DNA from: Clostridia bacterium
GTDB lineage: Bacteria > Bacillota > Clostridia > Oscillospirales > Acutalibacteraceae
Direction: 5' to 3'
DNA: 7,089 nucleotides
Assembly: GCA_017454565.1 (NCBI GenBank)
Contig: JAFTCS010000304.1
Location: 1 to 7,089 of the forward strand
The notes under the pieces were generated by a model. It was not told where the DNA came from, made no database searches, and saw nothing but the letters and a program-made list of their open reading frames with translations. The translations under genes were made by a program, and so were the position numbers. Below, in pieces: positions 5,764 to 7,089 of the stretch (position 1 is its first letter; each line of letters begins with the position of its first letter).

Positions 5764-6681
5764 ATGACAATAAAGGAAGTACAGGACGAAATAATTCGTC
5801 TTAAAAAAGAAAAGGATATCTGCATACTTGCACACAGCTATCAGGCAAGGGAGATCATTGAGATTGCAGACTACACCGGGGATTCATACGCCCTGAGCAA
5901 AATTGCGGCAAAGGCTCCCAACAAGACCGTTATCATGTGCGGAGTGCGCTTCATGGCTGAGACCTGCAAGATACTCTCTCCCGAAAAAACGGTAATACTC
6001 TCATCGCCAACGGCAGGCTGTCCGATGGCCGAGCAGATGGACAAGGAGTTCATACTTGACCTGAAGAAAAAGCACCCGGGCTACACCGTTGTCGCTTATG
6101 TGAATACCACAGCGGCATTGAAAACCGTATGCGATGTCTGTGTGACCTCGTCCTCAGCTCTGGAGATCGTCAGAAAGATAGAGAGCAAGGATATTATTTT
6201 TGTACCTGACATAAATCTCGGAACCTATGTGGCGGAAAATCTGCCGGAAAAGAACGTGCTTCTCCTGCAGGGCGGATGTCCGGTACACGCTGCCGTTGCC
6301 GCCGAAGAAGCTGCCGAAGCAAAGCGTCTGCACCCTGACGCCGAGCTTTTAGTACACCCCGAATGTATACCGGCTGTTGCAAAACAGGCCGATTATATAG
6401 GCTCAACCAGCGGAATTATGGACTACGCGGTAAAATCCGGCAAGAAAGAGTTCATCATCGGCACCGAGAACAGTATTGCAGAGCACCTGCAGTACATGTG
6501 CCCTGATAAGAAGTTCTATCCCCTTTCAAAAGGACTGATCTGCAAGGACATGAAAGCCACCACACTTGTTGACGTGCTTGAATGCTGCAAGGGCACCGGC
6601 GGCGAGGAGATAATCCTTGACGAGGAAACCATCCGTGATGCCCGCAGGTGTATTGACGCCATGATATCACTGGGCGGCTGA
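5764..6681 (+). CDS. nadA: Quinolinate synthase NadA
   Basis: 4Fe-4S enzyme condensing iminoaspartate with dihydroxyacetone phosphate to give quinolinate in de novo NAD synthesis. The 305-residue protein is full length. Visible motifs are LAHSYQ with His24 and Tyr26 (most NadA have HNYQ), GDSYALS, the three cluster cysteines in TAGCPMA (Cys86), QGGCPVH (Cys172) and GLICKDMK (Cys260), and HPEC near 198-201 and GTENS near 233-237 for substrate binding. Extra cysteines occur at 123/126 and 274/275. The same frame is open from a GTG at 5722, but the ATG at 5764 is chosen: AGGA lies eight bases upstream and it gives the usual start MTIKE-QDEI. The ATG at 5755 is a weaker alternative. No nadB or nadC is adjacent in the window, so the iminoaspartate supplier must lie elsewhere. 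The oxygen-labile cluster fits an anaerobe. Confidence 0.95.
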   Translation: MTIKEVQDEIIRLKKEKDICILAHSYQAREIIEIADYTGDSYALSKIAAKAPNKTVIMCGVRFMAETCKILSPEKTVILSSPTAGCPMAEQMDKEFILDLKKKHPGYTVVAYVNTTAALKTVCDVCVTSSSALEIVRKIESKDIIFVPDINLGTYVAENLPEKNVLLLQGGCPVHAAVAAEEAAEAKRLHPDAELLVHPECIPAVAKQADYIGSTSGIMDYAVKSGKKEFIIGTENSIAEHLQYMCPDKKFYPLSKGLICKDMKATTLVDVLECCKGTGGEEIILDEETIRDARRCIDAMISLGG

Positions 6682-6706
6682 GCACATAAAGCTTTGAATA
6701 ACCAAA

Positions 6707-6744
6707 ACCCCTGCACCTGTGTATTATAGTGTAGGGGTGATTTT
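6707..6744 (+). terminator. Hairpin after nadA that includes the yunB ribosome binding site
   Basis: ACCCCTGCAC (6707-6716) pairs with GTGTAGGGGT (6729-6738) over ten positions with one G-T pair; the loop is 12 bases. GATTTT follows, so it can act as a weak terminator for nadA, which stops 25 bases earlier. The 3' arm contains AGGGGTGA, the ribosome binding site for the ATG at 6745, so folding would block yunB translation on read-through RNA. Confidence 0.5.
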
Positions 6745-7089
6745 ATGCTGTACAAAAGACGCAGCCGAAAGCGAAGCAAACGGCTGATAACACTTCTTGC
6801 TGTTCTTATGGGGATAACAGTATTTTTTGAAGTACGGCTCAAGCCCATAACGGAAGCCGTGGCTGAGATACAGGCGCAGGCTCTTGCCACCGAGATAATA
6901 AACAGAAGCGTCCTTGAAATTCTGGACGAGACCGGTCTGAAAACGGATGAGCTGGAAACAGTGTCGTACTCCCCTGACGGAAGAGTAGCCGCCCTCAGCG
7001 CAGACACCGTAGTGACAAACCGCCTGAAAAACGCCGTTACCCTGAGAATACAGGAAAACATTTCCGGAATTACGAATCATCAGGTAGAC
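6745..7089 (+). CDS. yunB: Sporulation protein YunB-like (N-terminal 115 residues; continues past window)
   Basis: Membrane-anchored protein of the YunB family. Bacillus yunB is a mother-cell (sigma-E) sporulation gene of poorly known biochemical function. Visible here are a very basic N-terminus (YKRRSRKRSKR, residues 3-13), one membrane helix at about 14-30, RLKPITEAVAE (31-41), a helical stretch with ATEIINRSVLEIL (48-60) as in the family's opening domain, then strand-rich SYSPDGRVAAL and the conserved-looking NRL (92-94) and RIQ (101-103). The frame is open to the last base and the remainder lies to the right. The start is clear: AGGGGTGA is just upstream of the ATG. Its neighbour nadA is unrelated in function; a hairpin covers the gap. 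No convincing sigma-E promoter was found. Confidence 0.8.
   Translation, partial: MLYKRRSRKRSKRLITLLAVLMGITVFFEVRLKPITEAVAEIQAQALATEIINRSVLEILDETGLKTDELETVSYSPDGRVAALSADTVVTNRLKNAVTLRIQENISGITNHQVD

Noticed and set aside
5625..5825. 66-residue minus-strand frame with a hydrophobic stretch in the nadA leader
   Set aside because: It overlaps the nadA start, comes from AT-rich leader DNA, and has no clear ribosome binding site, so the hydrophobicity is probably incidental.
4683..6732. Exact 12-base repeat GTATTATAGTGT at 4683-4694 and 6721-6732
   Set aside because: One such 12-mer match is about what chance gives in 7 kb. The first copy contains a good -10, but the second lacks a -35 at proper spacing (TTGAAT is 22 bases away).
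6516..7080. Minus-strand frames of 181 and 118 residues opposite nadA and yunB
   Set aside because: They cross two recognised genes and the hairpin between them; composition looks like reverse-frame translation and no domain is recognisable.

Overview
The window looks like chromosomal DNA from an anaerobic, endospore-lineage Firmicute. A Ruminococcus-like member of the Oscillospiraceae is my best guess. The support is a class B sortase, two sporulation-family proteins (SpoVAC and YunB), a flavin reductase–rubredoxin fusion typical of strict anaerobes, a rhodanese-less ThiI, and strong AGGAGG-type ribosome binding sites. The species assignment is inference from protein style only.

Left half (minus strand): three genes read leftward with short gaps and probably form one transcription unit. 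They are a cysteine desulfurase (2854-3996), the tRNA 4-thiouridine synthase ThiI (1646-2815) and a membrane class B sortase that runs off the left edge (1-1621). The desulfurase should supply persulfide sulfur to ThiI, which lacks its own rhodanese domain. The sortase has a cytoplasmic N-terminal region that lines up with a degenerate CinA/MoCF-type domain, ahead of a charged linker, one membrane helix and an intact His/Cys/Arg catalytic domain.

Middle: transcription diverges around 4000-4096. The plus strand carries a solitary spoVAC-like gene (4097-4561). A perfect hairpin followed by five Ts lies directly before its probable TTG start. The following 370-bp gap holds a good sigma-A-type promoter (4661-4689) and, immediately after it, a 160-bp MITE-like element bounded by TTAA with 18-bp imperfect inverted ends. 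The element therefore sits in the 5' leader of the next gene.

Right half (plus strand): a flavin reductase–rubredoxin fusion (4932-5579) with an unusually short rubredoxin loop, quinolinate synthase NadA (5764-6681), and the first 115 codons of a yunB-like sporulation gene (6745 to the right edge). The yunB ribosome binding site is part of a 10-bp hairpin that may also end nadA transcripts.

Functionally the window mixes sulfur mobilisation (desulfurase, ThiI), an oxygen-sensitive Fe-S enzyme (NadA), a redox carrier, surface-protein attachment and sporulation. No complete novel system is evident. The most unusual items are the CinA-like/sortase fusion, the MITE at a transcription start, and the two hairpins that cover ribosome binding sites.
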